From assembly GCF_900184255.1 (NCBI RefSeq), contig NZ_LT854640.1:664019-728018 (forward strand): 64,000 bases of DNA, written 5' to 3'. This DNA is from Haloimpatiens massiliensis. GTDB taxonomy: Bacteria; Bacillota; Clostridia; Clostridiales; Clostridiaceae. A program made the translations under genes and the position numbers. The notes beneath the pieces are model-generated. The model did not search any database, was not told where the DNA came from, and worked only from the letters and a program-made list of their open reading frames with translations. Below, piece by piece: positions 34,399-42,654 of the stretch; the first letter of the stretch is position 1; each line of letters starts with the position of its first letter.

Positions 34399-35721
34399 AT
34401 GAATAGTAGAGAAATAATAGTTAATATATTAGGACAAATTTTTAATGAGAAGGCTTATTCAAATATAGTTTTAAATAAAACTTTAAATAAATTACAGATT
34501 GATGCTAAGGATAAGGCTTTTATAACAGAAATAGTTTATGGAACTGTTAAATATAAGTATACTATAGATGTTATATTAGAACATTATGTAAAAAGAGGAT
34601 TGAAGAGTGTAGAGCCATATGTGCTGAATGTTCTAAGAAGTTCTATATATCAAATCAGGTATCTAAGTAAGGTACCTGATTTTGCAGTAGTAAATGAGGC
34701 AGTAGAAATTTGCAAAAAGCATTCCTCAGGTAAAGCATCTAAATTTGTAAATGGTGTTTTAAGAAGTTATTTAAGAAATAAGGATACAAAATACGTAAAG
34801 GAAAATATGGAAGAAAATTTAGCTTTTAAATATTCTTTTCCAAAGTGGATGGTAAAATTTTTTATGAATAATTTTGGCAAAGAAAAGTGTGAAAAAATTT
34901 TAGAAGGATTAAATCAGGTTCCAGGTGTAACTGTAAGGGTAAATAATATAAAAAGTTCCTATGACCAGGTTTATGATGAATTATTGAAACTAGGTTATAC
35001 CGTAGAAGAGGGAGAAATTTGTCCTGAAGCATTGCGTATAATAAAGGGGAAAAGTATAGAAAACAATCCTCTTTTTAAGGAAGGATGTATAACTGTTCAA
35101 GATGAAAGTGCTATGTTAGTAGGTGCGGTGATGGATTTAGAAGAAAATATGACAGTTATAGACCTATGTAGTGCACCGGGGGGAAAAACTACACATATAG
35201 CTGAAATTATGAATAATACGGGCAGAATATTAGCTTTTGATATTCATGAAAATAAGTTAAAATTAATAAAAGATAATAGTCAAAGGCTGGGCATCAACAA
35301 TATTCAAGTAGGGGTTTTGGATGCAGCGGAATTTCATGAAAAATTAGAAGGTGTAGCCCATAGGGTTTTGATGGATGTACCCTGTTCAGGACTTGGGATA
35401 ATAAGAAAAAAACCTGAAATAAAATGGAATAAAAATAAAAATGAATTAAAAGAATTAGTAAAAATACAAAGAAATATATTAAAAAATGGAAGTAAATATT
35501 TAAAAAAAGGTGGAATACTCTTATACTCTACCTGTACTTTGAATAAAGAAGAAAATGAAAAAAATATTAAGTGGTTTTTAAAAGAAAATCCAGAATTTAA
35601 ATTAGAAAACATATACTTTGGTGATTTAGATAATTTAATTTATCATGAGGAAGGCTACGTTTCTATACTTCCTAATAAATATATGGATGGTTTCTTTATA
35701 GCTAAATTAAAAAAAAGTTAG
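34399..35721 (+). CDS. rsmB: 16S rRNA (cytosine-C5)-methyltransferase RsmB
   Basis: Methylates C967-type cytosine in 16S rRNA. An N-terminal NusB-like RNA-binding domain (about residues 1-140) is followed by the SAM methyltransferase domain with DLCSAPGGKTTHIAE and the catalytic Cys motif MDVPCSGLG, then YSTCTLNKEENE. ATG 34399 is chosen (AAGAGG upstream); the in-frame ATG 34378 overlaps the previous gene. About 440 residues. Followed by rlmN, stp and prkC, as in Bacillus. Confidence 0.95.
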   Translation: MNSREIIVNILGQIFNEKAYSNIVLNKTLNKLQIDAKDKAFITEIVYGTVKYKYTIDVILEHYVKRGLKSVEPYVLNVLRSSIYQIRYLSKVPDFAVVNEAVEICKKHSSGKASKFVNGVLRSYLRNKDTKYVKENMEENLAFKYSFPKWMVKFFMNNFGKEKCEKILEGLNQVPGVTVRVNNIKSSYDQVYDELLKLGYTVEEGEICPEALRIIKGKSIENNPLFKEGCITVQDESAMLVGAVMDLEENMTVIDLCSAPGGKTTHIAEIMNNTGRILAFDIHENKLKLIKDNSQRLGINNIQVGVLDAAEFHEKLEGVAHRVLMDVPCSGLGIIRKKPEIKWNKNKNELKELVKIQRNILKNGSKYLKKGGILLYSTCTLNKEENEKNIKWFLKENPEFKLENIYFGDLDNLIYHEEGYVSILPNKYMDGFFIAKLKKS

Positions 35722-35733
35722 TAGGTGTATAAA

Positions 35734-36759
35734 ATGAAAAATATTTTAGATCTAGATACGGAAAAATTAAAGTTATGGATGCAGCAGAATGGAGAAAAAG
35801 GATTTAGAGCAAAACAAGTGTTCCAATGGATTTACAAGGGGATTTTTGATTTTAGAAGTATGAAAAATATATCTACAAATACACTAGAGAAGCTAGAAAA
35901 GGATTTTTACATAGGTGTACCAAAGGTTGTTACAAAATTAGTTTCAAAGGAAGAGGATACAGTTAAATTTTTATTTGCCTATGCAGATGGAAACCTAATT
36001 GAAAGTGTTGTAATGAAGTATAAACATGGGAATTCTATATGTGTTTCTACTCAAGTAGGATGTAGAATGGGATGTAAATTTTGTGCATCTACTATTGAAG
36101 GTATGGTTAGAAATCTTTCCTCTGGGGAAATTCTAGCTCAAATTTTAAAAGCACAAGAAGAGATAGGTGAAAGAATTTCTAATGTAGTGCTTATGGGTAG
36201 TGGAGAACCTTTAGATAACTATGAAAATGTAATTAAATTTATAAGAGAAATTAGTAAAAGTGAAGGATTAAATATAGGTCAAAGACATATTACTCTTTCT
36301 ACCTGTGGTATAGTTCCAAAAATAAAGGAATTAGCCCATGAGAATCTTCAAATAACATTAGCTATTTCATTACATGCACCTAATGATAACCTTAGAAAAC
36401 AAGTTATGCCTATAGCTAATAAGTATTCTATAAATGAAATATTAGATGTATGTAAATACTATATTAAAAAAACTAATAGAAGAGTCAGTTTTGAGTATGC
36501 TTTAGTAGAAGGTTTTAATGATGGTAAAGAGCAAGGAGAAGAACTTAGCACTATATTAAGTGGAATACTATGTCATGTTAATTTGATACCTGTAAATGAA
36601 ATAAAAGAAAATAGCTTAAAAAAATCTTCATCTGATAATATAATAAATTTTAAGAATATTTTATGTAAAAATGGCATAGAAACTACTATTAGAAGAGAAA
36701 TGGGATCTGATATAGATGCTGCATGTGGTCAATTAAGAAGGCGTTATTTAAATAATTAA
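35734..36759 (+). CDS. rlmN: 23S rRNA (adenine-C2)-methyltransferase RlmN
   Basis: Radical-SAM enzyme that methylates A2503 of 23S rRNA and A37 of some tRNAs. The cluster is CRMGCKFC (CxxxCxxC), with the N-terminal accessory domain GFRAKQVFQWIYKG and the catalytic Cys region near the C-terminus (DAACGQLRRR). ATG 35734 is preferred to the upstream GTG 35725, with TAGGTG before it. 341 residues, full length. Confidence 0.96.
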   Translation: MKNILDLDTEKLKLWMQQNGEKGFRAKQVFQWIYKGIFDFRSMKNISTNTLEKLEKDFYIGVPKVVTKLVSKEEDTVKFLFAYADGNLIESVVMKYKHGNSICVSTQVGCRMGCKFCASTIEGMVRNLSSGEILAQILKAQEEIGERISNVVLMGSGEPLDNYENVIKFIREISKSEGLNIGQRHITLSTCGIVPKIKELAHENLQITLAISLHAPNDNLRKQVMPIANKYSINEILDVCKYYIKKTNRRVSFEYALVEGFNDGKEQGEELSTILSGILCHVNLIPVNEIKENSLKKSSSDNIINFKNILCKNGIETTIRREMGSDIDAACGQLRRRYLNN

Positions 36760-36772
36760 TTGGGGTGATAGT

Positions 36773-37498
36773 ATGGTGGGAATGTTATCCGATGTAGGAA
36801 ATAAGAGACGGAATAATCAGGATTACATAGGAAGTTATGAAGATAGCCATAAGAAATTGTATGTAGTTGCAGACGGTATGGGGGGACATAATGCTGGAGA
36901 AGTAGCTAGTAAAACTGCAGTAGAAAAAATAATAGAATATATTGAAAAAAGTAATAAAGAAAAGTCCCCTTCTTTTATAATATCAGAGGCAATTAAATAT
37001 GCAAATGAGGCTATATTTCATATAGCCTGTGAAAATGATGAGTATAAAGGTATGGGGACTACTGTTACAGCATGTTTCATTGTGAAAAATCAGATGTTTG
37101 TAGGACATGTAGGAGATAGCAGTTGCTATATAGTAAAGAATGATGGTTCCTTATATAAGGTAACAAAAGACCATTCACTTGTGCAACAGTTGGTAGATAA
37201 TGGAGCTATAAGTGAAGATGAGGCATTTACTCATCCTAATAGGAATGTTATAACACGAGCTGTAGGTACTAAATTTTTGGTAAAAGTAGATATATATAAT
37301 GTAGATTTAAATGAAGTAAGAAAAATCATATTATGTACAGATGGATTAACTAAGGAAATGAAAGATGAAGAAATACTAGAAGTGGTAAAAAAATACAATG
37401 ATCAACAGGAAGCATGTGAGGCTTTATTAGAAATATGTAAAATTAGAGGAGCCAATGATAATATTTCTGTTATTGTATTTGAAGGAGAGTGTAAGTGA
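36773..37498 (+). CDS. stp: Serine/threonine protein phosphatase Stp (PP2C)
   Basis: Metal-dependent PP2C phosphatase of 241 residues, the partner of the PrkC kinase next door. The motifs are DVGNKRRNNQDYIG, VVADGMGGHNAGEVAS (metal Asp and GG), GHVGDSSCYIV, and the C-terminal CTDGLTKEM and RGANDNISVIV. ATG 36773 has GGGGTGAT upstream. Its stop TGA overlaps the prkC ATG. Confidence 0.96.
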   Translation: MVGMLSDVGNKRRNNQDYIGSYEDSHKKLYVVADGMGGHNAGEVASKTAVEKIIEYIEKSNKEKSPSFIISEAIKYANEAIFHIACENDEYKGMGTTVTACFIVKNQMFVGHVGDSSCYIVKNDGSLYKVTKDHSLVQQLVDNGAISEDEAFTHPNRNVITRAVGTKFLVKVDIYNVDLNEVRKIILCTDGLTKEMKDEEILEVVKKYNDQQEACEALLEICKIRGANDNISVIVFEGECK

Positions 37499-39264
37499 TG
37501 ATAGGGAAAAATATGCTAGGAAATCGATATGAATTATTGGAAAAAATAGGAGAAGGTGGCATGGCTGAGGTATATAAAGCTAAATGTCACATACTAAATA
37601 GATATGTAGCCATAAAAATATTAAAAAATGAATTTGCAAACAATGAAGATTTTGTTAAAAAATTTCAAACAGAAGCCAGGGCTGCAGGAAGTTTGTCAGA
37701 TAGCCGCATAGTAAATATATATGATGTAGGCAATGAAGATAATATAAATTATATAGTTATGGAGTATATAAAAGGTAAAACTCTAAAAGAAGTAATAAAC
37801 GAAAAGGGAAAAATAGAGTATATAAGGGCTATAGAAATTGCAATTGGAATAGCGAAAGCTTTAGAGTGCGCCCATAAAAACGATATAATTCATAGAGATA
37901 TAAAACCACACAATATTATGATAACAGAAGAAGGAAATGTTAAAGTAACTGACTTTGGAATAGCTAGAGTTTCTAATTTTAGTACTATAACTAATACTAA
38001 TAAAGTAGTAGGTTCAGCGCATTATTTTTCACCTGAACAGGCAAGAGGGACTATTGTTGATTGTAGAAGTGATATATATTCCTTAGGTATATTAATGTAT
38101 GAAATGGTTACGGGAAAAGTTCCTTATGATGCAGATACTCCCGTGAGTGTAGCTTTAAAACACATACAAGAGTCGGTTATTCCTCCAGTACAGTTTAATC
38201 CAGATATCCCGAAGAGCCTAAATGATTTAATTATAAAATGTATTGAAAAGGAACCTATAAAAAGATATCAAAATGCAGCGGAGCTCATAGAGGATTTGTA
38301 TTCCATTAAAAATAATAGAGATGCACAAATTAAATTAAATAATAACTATGATGATTTTACTAGAGTAATGGATCCTATAAATGTGGATGAACTTAGTAAA
38401 AGTAATATCTATACTGATGGTAATGAAGAAGAAAAAAATGATGAAGAAGATGATGAAGAAGATTATGAAGATGAAGATACCGAAGAAAATAATGCTTTAA
38501 GAAGAAAAAGCAGAAGTCCTCGAAAGAATAAGGGCAAAGGTAAAAAGATAGCAATAATAGCTTCTTCAATTGTAGTTGTATTAGCTGTTATTGGAATAGT
38601 AGCTAACCTATTTTTAGGCGGTAAATTAGGTGGGAAGAAAGTGGTAGTTCCTAATATAGTGGGTTTAAACAAAGAAGAAGCAAAAAAGCTAGTTGAAGAA
38701 AAAGGATTAGTTTTTTTAGTACAATCTTCAGAAGCTAGTGATAAACCAGAAGGTGAAGTAATATCTTGTTCTCCTAATGAGGGAGCAAAGGTTAAAGCTA
38801 AAACAGAAGTTAAAGCTATTATAAGTGCAGGAAATAAAAAAGTTAAAGTCCCAGATTTGAAAAATTTAAATATTGAGGAAGCTAAGAGAAAGATAATAGA
38901 AAATGATTTAAATGTGGGAAATATTAAATTTGAAACGAGTAGTCAGTTTAAAAATGGTAGGGTTATGGAACAATCCCCTTCTTCAGGAAGTGAAGTTAGT
39001 TCAGGAGAAAAAATAGATTTAATAGTAAGTAAGGGAGAAGAGGGAATGGTGTTAGTTCCTGATTTAAGCAATCAAGATATAAAAGAAGTTGAACAAATGC
39101 TAAAAAGTCTTAAATTAAAATTAGGGAATAAAGTAGAGATTAACACGAATGATAAAACTAAGGATGGAAAGGTATATAATCAATCCATAGCACCAAATAC
39201 CAAAATAGAAGAAGGAACTGAAATTAATGTAAGTTATTTTAAATATTCAGGTTCTTTTGATTAA
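37498..39264 (+). CDS. prkC: PASTA-domain serine/threonine kinase PrkC
   Basis: Membrane kinase of about 588 residues that responds to muropeptides. Kinase motifs: GEGGMAEVYKA, AIKIL (Lys), HRDIKPHNIM, DFGIAR and the GSAHYFSPEQARG loop. A very acidic stretch (about residues 305-330) precedes a basic segment and a membrane helix (IAIIASSIVVVLAVIGIVA). Three extracellular PASTA repeats follow, beginning VVVPNIVGLN, VKVPDLKNLN and VLVPDLSNQD. ATG 37498 overlaps the stp stop. A relic of a further PASTA end lies just downstream (39281-39312). Confidence 0.96.
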   Translation: MIGKNMLGNRYELLEKIGEGGMAEVYKAKCHILNRYVAIKILKNEFANNEDFVKKFQTEARAAGSLSDSRIVNIYDVGNEDNINYIVMEYIKGKTLKEVINEKGKIEYIRAIEIAIGIAKALECAHKNDIIHRDIKPHNIMITEEGNVKVTDFGIARVSNFSTITNTNKVVGSAHYFSPEQARGTIVDCRSDIYSLGILMYEMVTGKVPYDADTPVSVALKHIQESVIPPVQFNPDIPKSLNDLIIKCIEKEPIKRYQNAAELIEDLYSIKNNRDAQIKLNNNYDDFTRVMDPINVDELSKSNIYTDGNEEEKNDEEDDEEDYEDEDTEENNALRRKSRSPRKNKGKGKKIAIIASSIVVVLAVIGIVANLFLGGKLGGKKVVVPNIVGLNKEEAKKLVEEKGLVFLVQSSEASDKPEGEVISCSPNEGAKVKAKTEVKAIISAGNKKVKVPDLKNLNIEEAKRKIIENDLNVGNIKFETSSQFKNGRVMEQSPSSGSEVSSGEKIDLIVSKGEEGMVLVPDLSNQDIKEVEQMLKSLKLKLGNKVEINTNDKTKDGKVYNQSIAPNTKIEEGTEINVSYFKYSGSFD

Positions 39265-39280
39265 GTTGATACAGTTATAT

Positions 39281-39312
39281 GAGCTGAAATTAACGTAAAA
39301 CATTTTAAATAT
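39281..39312 (+). pseudogene. Relic copy of the prkC 3' end (PASTA tail)
   Basis: In one frame these bases read AEINVKHFKYR, close to the prkC terminus TEINVSYFKYSGSFD. The DNA at 39281-39312 aligns with 39215-39246 with six differences at the nucleotide level. The upstream part of the copy has a TGA just before it, so it is not read. It looks like a decayed tandem duplication. Confidence 0.5.
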
Positions 39313-39356
39313 AGGGTAACGAGTTGCCTTAATGCATTAATTTTACAGGAGGACAT

Positions 39357-40226
39357 ATGGAAGGTATAATAATTAAAGGTGTAGGTGGACTGTACTATGT
39401 TAAAAGTGGCAATGAATTAATAAAGTGTAAAGCTAGGGGTAAGTTCAGATTTAATGAACTTACTCCTATGGTTGGAGATATAGTGGATATAAATGTAAAT
39501 GAAGGCCAAGGGGTTATAGAACATATAAATAGCAGAAGCAATGAACTTATTCGTCCTTTTGTATCTAATGTAACTCAAGCTTTTGTAGTAGTTACATTAA
39601 AGAATCCTGATTTGAATTTAAATTTACTAAATAGCTTTTTAATACTTTGTCAGTCAAAGGGATTAAAAATATCTGTATGTTTTAATAAATTAGATTTGGT
39701 AGATTTAGAGGAGGAAAAAAACTCTACAATAATAGAAATGTTAAAAGAAGCAGGTTACCAAGTTTTTCTTTTAAAAGCTAAAACTGGCGAGGGAATAGAA
39801 GTTTTAAAAGGAAAACTTAAAGATGAGGTAACAGTATTTTGTGGTCCTTCAGGAGTTGGAAAATCTACTATTTTGAATAAAATAGCAGGAAGAGAAGTTA
39901 TGAAAACTGGAGATATAAGCGATAAATCTAAAAGAGGTAAACATACCACAAGACATAGTGAACTTATAGATATAGCAGGCGGATTTGTGGTGGATACTCC
40001 AGGTTTTTCTTCTTTAGACATAAGTTTTATAAAAAAGGAAGAGTTAAAATATTGTTTTCCAGAATTCGAAAAATATAATCATCAATGTAAATTTTCAAAT
40101 TGTATGCATTATAAAGAGCCAGCATGTGCAGTGAAAGAAGCTGTGGAAAAAGGTGAAATTTCTAGAGAAAGATACCAATTTTATATTAAAGTGATAGAAG
40201 ACATAACACATCAGAGGAGGAATTAA
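39357..40226 (+). CDS. rsgA: Small ribosomal subunit GTPase RsgA
   Basis: Late 30S assembly GTPase with circularly permuted motifs. An N-terminal OB fold comes first, then NKLD-type G4 (FNKLDLVD), G1 GPSGVGKSTIL, G2/G3 region with GKHTTRHSEL and DTPGFSSLD. A C-terminal Zn knuckle (CKFSNCMHYKEPACAVK) ends it. The 289 residues are typical. ACAGGAGGA precedes the ATG. In Bacillus it is also next to prkC and rpe. Confidence 0.96.
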   Translation: MEGIIIKGVGGLYYVKSGNELIKCKARGKFRFNELTPMVGDIVDINVNEGQGVIEHINSRSNELIRPFVSNVTQAFVVVTLKNPDLNLNLLNSFLILCQSKGLKISVCFNKLDLVDLEEEKNSTIIEMLKEAGYQVFLLKAKTGEGIEVLKGKLKDEVTVFCGPSGVGKSTILNKIAGREVMKTGDISDKSKRGKHTTRHSELIDIAGGFVVDTPGFSSLDISFIKKEELKYCFPEFEKYNHQCKFSNCMHYKEPACAVKEAVEKGEISRERYQFYIKVIEDITHQRRN

Positions 40227-40227
40227 A

Positions 40228-40878
40228 ATGATTAAATTAGCACCATCTATATTATCAGCAGATTTTTCAAAACTAGGAGAGGAATTAAAAAATCTAGAGA
40301 ATAATGGTATAGAAGTAGTACATATAGACGTAATGGATGGAAATTTTGTGCCTAATATATCATTGGGTTTACCTGTAATTAAAAGTATAAGAAAAGAAAC
40401 TAAAATGATATTCGATGTACATTTAATGATAGAAAATCCATCTAGATATATTGAGGATTTTGTAAAAAGTGGAGCAGACATAATTACTATACATTATGAA
40501 GCAGATAAGCACGTGGATAGAACTATAAATTACATAAAGAGCTTTGGAATAAAGGCTGGTGTATCACTTAATCCAGGAACTCCTGTAAGTTCAATTAAGA
40601 ATTTAATAAATGTAGTGGACATGGTATTGATAATGTCCGTAAATCCAGGATTCGGTGGACAAAAATACATAGAATATTCTTCAGATAAAATAAGAGAAGT
40701 AAAGGAAATAAGTAATAAATTAAATAAAGAATTGATAATTGAAGTAGATGGAGGAATAAATAAAGATACTATTAAAAAAGCAGTTGATGCAGGAGCAAAT
40801 TTTATAGTAGCAGGGTCTGCTGTATTTAAAAATGGTAATATTGAAGGTAATATAAAAGCTTTAAAAGAAGGAATGTAA
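40228..40878 (+). CDS. rpe: Ribulose-phosphate 3-epimerase
   Basis: Pentose phosphate pathway enzyme interconverting ribulose-5- and xylulose-5-phosphate. TIM-barrel signatures are IKLAPSILSADFSKLGEE, VVHIDVMDGNFVPN, FDVHLMI and MSVNPGFGGQKYI, and EVDGGINKDT at the C-terminal side. 216 residues. It starts 1 base after rsgA with GAGGAGG inside rsgA's end. Confidence 0.96.
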   Translation: MIKLAPSILSADFSKLGEELKNLENNGIEVVHIDVMDGNFVPNISLGLPVIKSIRKETKMIFDVHLMIENPSRYIEDFVKSGADIITIHYEADKHVDRTINYIKSFGIKAGVSLNPGTPVSSIKNLINVVDMVLIMSVNPGFGGQKYIEYSSDKIREVKEISNKLNKELIIEVDGGINKDTIKKAVDAGANFIVAGSAVFKNGNIEGNIKALKEGM

Positions 40879-40879
40879 A

Positions 40880-41515
40880 ATGAACATATTAATTATTTCT
40901 GGAGGAAAACCTCCTTCTACAGAATTATTGAAAAAAGAAGTAGAAAAATGTGATTATATAATTTGTGCAGATAGTGGAGCTAATTGTCTGTATGAAAATG
41001 GTATATTCCCTAATATGATTTTAGGGGATTTTGATTCCATAAAATATGAAGTATTAAATTCTTTTAAAAATGCTAAATGCAAAATAGTTACTTTCCCTAG
41101 AGAGAAAGATTTTACAGATAGCGAGATGGCAATAGAAGAAGGAATTAAAATAGGTGGAGACAATTTAATTCTTTTAGGTTTTACGGGAAGCAGGATGGAT
41201 CATATGCTTGGAAATCTAGGACTTCTAAATAAATGTTTGAAAAAAGGTGTTAAAGCAGTAATAAAAGATGAGAATAACGAAATATGTATTTTTGATAAAT
41301 CTTTTAAAATAGAAGGAGAAAAAAAATCTATTTTTTCACTACAAGCATATTGTGATGAAGTTGAAAATTTAACAATAGAAGGTGGAAAATATCCACTTAA
41401 TAATTACAATTTAAAATTGGGTGATTCTAGAACTGTATCTAATGAATTTTTAGATGGACAAGTTAATGTAAGTTTCTCTAAAGGAAAAGTATTATTAATA
41501 TTATCAAAAGACTAG
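40880..41515 (+). CDS. thiN: Thiamine pyrophosphokinase
   Basis: Transfers pyrophosphate from ATP to thiamine. The TPK motif CADSGANCLYENGIFPNMILGDFDSI is clear, as are FPREKDFTDSEMAIEEG, LLGFTGSRMDHMLGNL and the C-terminal binding domain. 211 residues, family length. It follows rpe by 1 base and ends with its stop in a terminator hairpin, upstream of the spoVM pair. Confidence 0.94.
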   Translation: MNILIISGGKPPSTELLKKEVEKCDYIICADSGANCLYENGIFPNMILGDFDSIKYEVLNSFKNAKCKIVTFPREKDFTDSEMAIEEGIKIGGDNLILLGFTGSRMDHMLGNLGLLNKCLKKGVKAVIKDENNEICIFDKSFKIEGEKKSIFSLQAYCDEVENLTIEGGKYPLNNYNLKLGDSRTVSNEFLDGQVNVSFSKGKVLLILSKD

Positions 41516-41535
41516 GGTAAAACCTAGTTTTTTTT
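41511..41535 (+). terminator. Terminator overlapping the thiN stop
   Basis: ACTAGG (41511-41516) pairs with CCTAGT (41523-41528), followed by a long T run. The thiN TAG lies within the 5' arm. Confidence 0.8.
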
Positions 41536-41605
41536 TATTACTTAATCAACAAAGTGTATGTAAAAACATATACTGATATTAGAATATTTTGGGGGGATAG
41601 TAATT

Positions 41606-41764
41606 GTGTTTTTAAAAAAGGTAAAGAAAAAGATAGGTCTTATATTAGCCTGTACTGGAGCGGGCATAGTTTTAGCAGTTATTGTCCCTATATGGGGATG
41701 GTTAATTCTAGTAGGGGGAGGTCTTATTTATTGCGGATGGTTTTTAACCAAGCACTGTGATTAA
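41606..41764 (+). CDS. 52-residue membrane protein upstream of spoVM
   Basis: Small ORF: GTG start after GGGGGG, basic start (MFLKKVKKKIGLI), then two hydrophobic stretches with Gly clusters (LACTGAGIVLAVIVPIWGW, LILVGGGLIYCGWF) and a short polar end. It is separated from spoVM by only 12 bases containing GGGGGG, so both are probably one transcript. I do not know a named family. The same DNA read in another frame gives a 68-codon ORF at 41554-41760 that has no ribosome site at its start. Confidence 0.65.
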   Translation: MFLKKVKKKIGLILACTGAGIVLAVIVPIWGWLILVGGGLIYCGWFLTKHCD

Positions 41765-41776
41765 GGGGGGGATATT

Positions 41777-41845
41777 ATGAAAATGATAGTTATAAAGTTA
41801 CCTAAATTTTTATCTCGTATTCTAAGAATTTTTGTAAAAAAATAA
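41777..41845 (+). CDS. spoVM: Stage V sporulation protein M (22 residues)
   Basis: Short amphipathic helix peptide that marks the convex forespore membrane and anchors SpoIVA. The 22 residues begin MKMIVIKLPKFLSR; the IKLPKFL core matches B. subtilis SpoVM (26 residues), so this one is shorter at its end. ATG follows AGGGGGGGAT. The position between thiN and the reversed rpmB is the same as in Bacillus, which gives strong support for an ORF this short. Confidence 0.92.
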   Translation: MKMIVIKLPKFLSRILRIFVKK

Positions 41846-41880
41846 AAAATGCAATTGTGCTACAACTGCATTTTTATTTT
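41844..41880. terminator. Convergent terminator between spoVM and rpmB
   Basis: TGCAATTGT and ACAACTGCA pair across GCT with one mismatch, flanked by A runs on one side and T runs on the other. It can stop transcription from both sides. Confidence 0.85.
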
Positions 41881-41901
41881 ATTTAACATAAATATGTTAT
41901 A

Positions 41902-42093
41902 TTAAATAGCACGTTGAACTTTGCCTGAACGTAGGCATCTAGTACAAACATTTATAGTTTTTGGTGTGCCAGATACTATTGCTCTCACTCTTTTAACATT
42001 TGGCGCCCAACTTCTCTTTGTTTGACGATGTGAGTGACTATATTGAACTCCTGAAATAACGCCTTTACCACAGATTTCACACTTTCTTGCCAT
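41902..42093 (-). CDS. rpmB: 50S ribosomal protein L28
   Basis: Ribosomal protein of 63 residues: MARKCEICGKGVISGVQYSHSHRQTKRSWAPN pattern, then TPKTINVCTRCLRSGKV. Two CxxC pairs show the zinc-binding form. ATG 42093 follows GGGAGGTGTATT (minus strand); a start at 42102 would add MYS. The reversed orientation between spoVM and asp23 is also found in Bacillus. Confidence 0.96.
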   Translation of the reverse strand: MARKCEICGKGVISGVQYSHSHRQTKRSWAPNVKRVRAIVSGTPKTINVCTRCLRSGKVQRAI

Positions 42094-42131
42094 TGAATAC
42101 ACCTCCCTGTATGATAAAAAAGATTATATCC

Positions 42132-42156
42132 TTTATGCTAACTCAATTAACATAAA
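42132..42156. promoter_or_regulatory. Palindrome between rpmB and asp23
   Basis: TTTATGCTAA, 5 bases, TTAACATAAA: arms match at 9 of 10 positions. It lies in the shared upstream region of two divergent genes and could be an operator or a mere AT-rich palindrome. Confidence 0.3.
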
Positions 42157-42287
42157 TCATTTTACCATAGTTTATATCTATATTTCAAGGGGCAAAATAT
42201 AAATTGATTTATGTTCTAGAATAAACTTGAATAAATTTAGTATTTAATATAAAATAGATTATATGGTATTAATAAGGAGGAATTTAC

Positions 42288-42638
42288 ATGAAAGGAAGCA
42301 TTACCAATAAAAATGGAGCAATTTATTATTCTGATGAAGTCTTATCTAACATAATTGGACTTTCCACTATGGAGTGTTATGGTGTAGTAGGTATGGCTTC
42401 TAAAAATTCCACTGATGGATTTTGGGAACTATTGAAAAAAGAAAATTTAAGTAAAGGCGTAAGGATTAATGCAAAAGAAAGTGAATTGGCAATAGAGTTA
42501 TATATAATTGTGGAGTATGGAACTAAAATATCAGTTATAGCTAATAATATTATACAAAAAATAAAATATAATATTGAGAAATTTACAGGACTAAAGGTTA
42601 CTAGCATTACAGTAAATGTGCAAGGTGTAAGAGTCTAA
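42288..42638 (+). CDS. Asp23/Gls24 family envelope stress protein (YloU)
   Basis: Protein of 116 residues of the DUF322/Asp23 family: GAIYYSDEVLSNIIGLSTMECYGVVGMA at the start, and VEYGTKISVIANNIIQKIKYNIEK and VTSITVNVQGVRV at the end. Staphylococcal Asp23 forms a membrane-linked layer; the role here is inferred. ATG follows AAGGAGG. It lies 16 bases before the fakA-like gene, a constant pairing. Confidence 0.93.
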   Translation: MKGSITNKNGAIYYSDEVLSNIIGLSTMECYGVVGMASKNSTDGFWELLKKENLSKGVRINAKESELAIELYIIVEYGTKISVIANNIIQKIKYNIEKFTGLKVTSITVNVQGVRV

Positions 42639-42654
42639 GAGGAGGTACTTTAAG

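Noticed and set aside
38400..38490. Low-complexity GAA/GAT run as a microsatellite
   Set aside because: It codes for the acidic linker between the kinase domain and membrane segment of PrkC, a common feature of such kinases.
41554..41760. 68-codon plus-strand ORF before spoVM
   Set aside because: It has no ribosome site at its ATG and overlaps, in another frame, the ORF at 41606 that has a GGGGGG site and membrane-protein composition.
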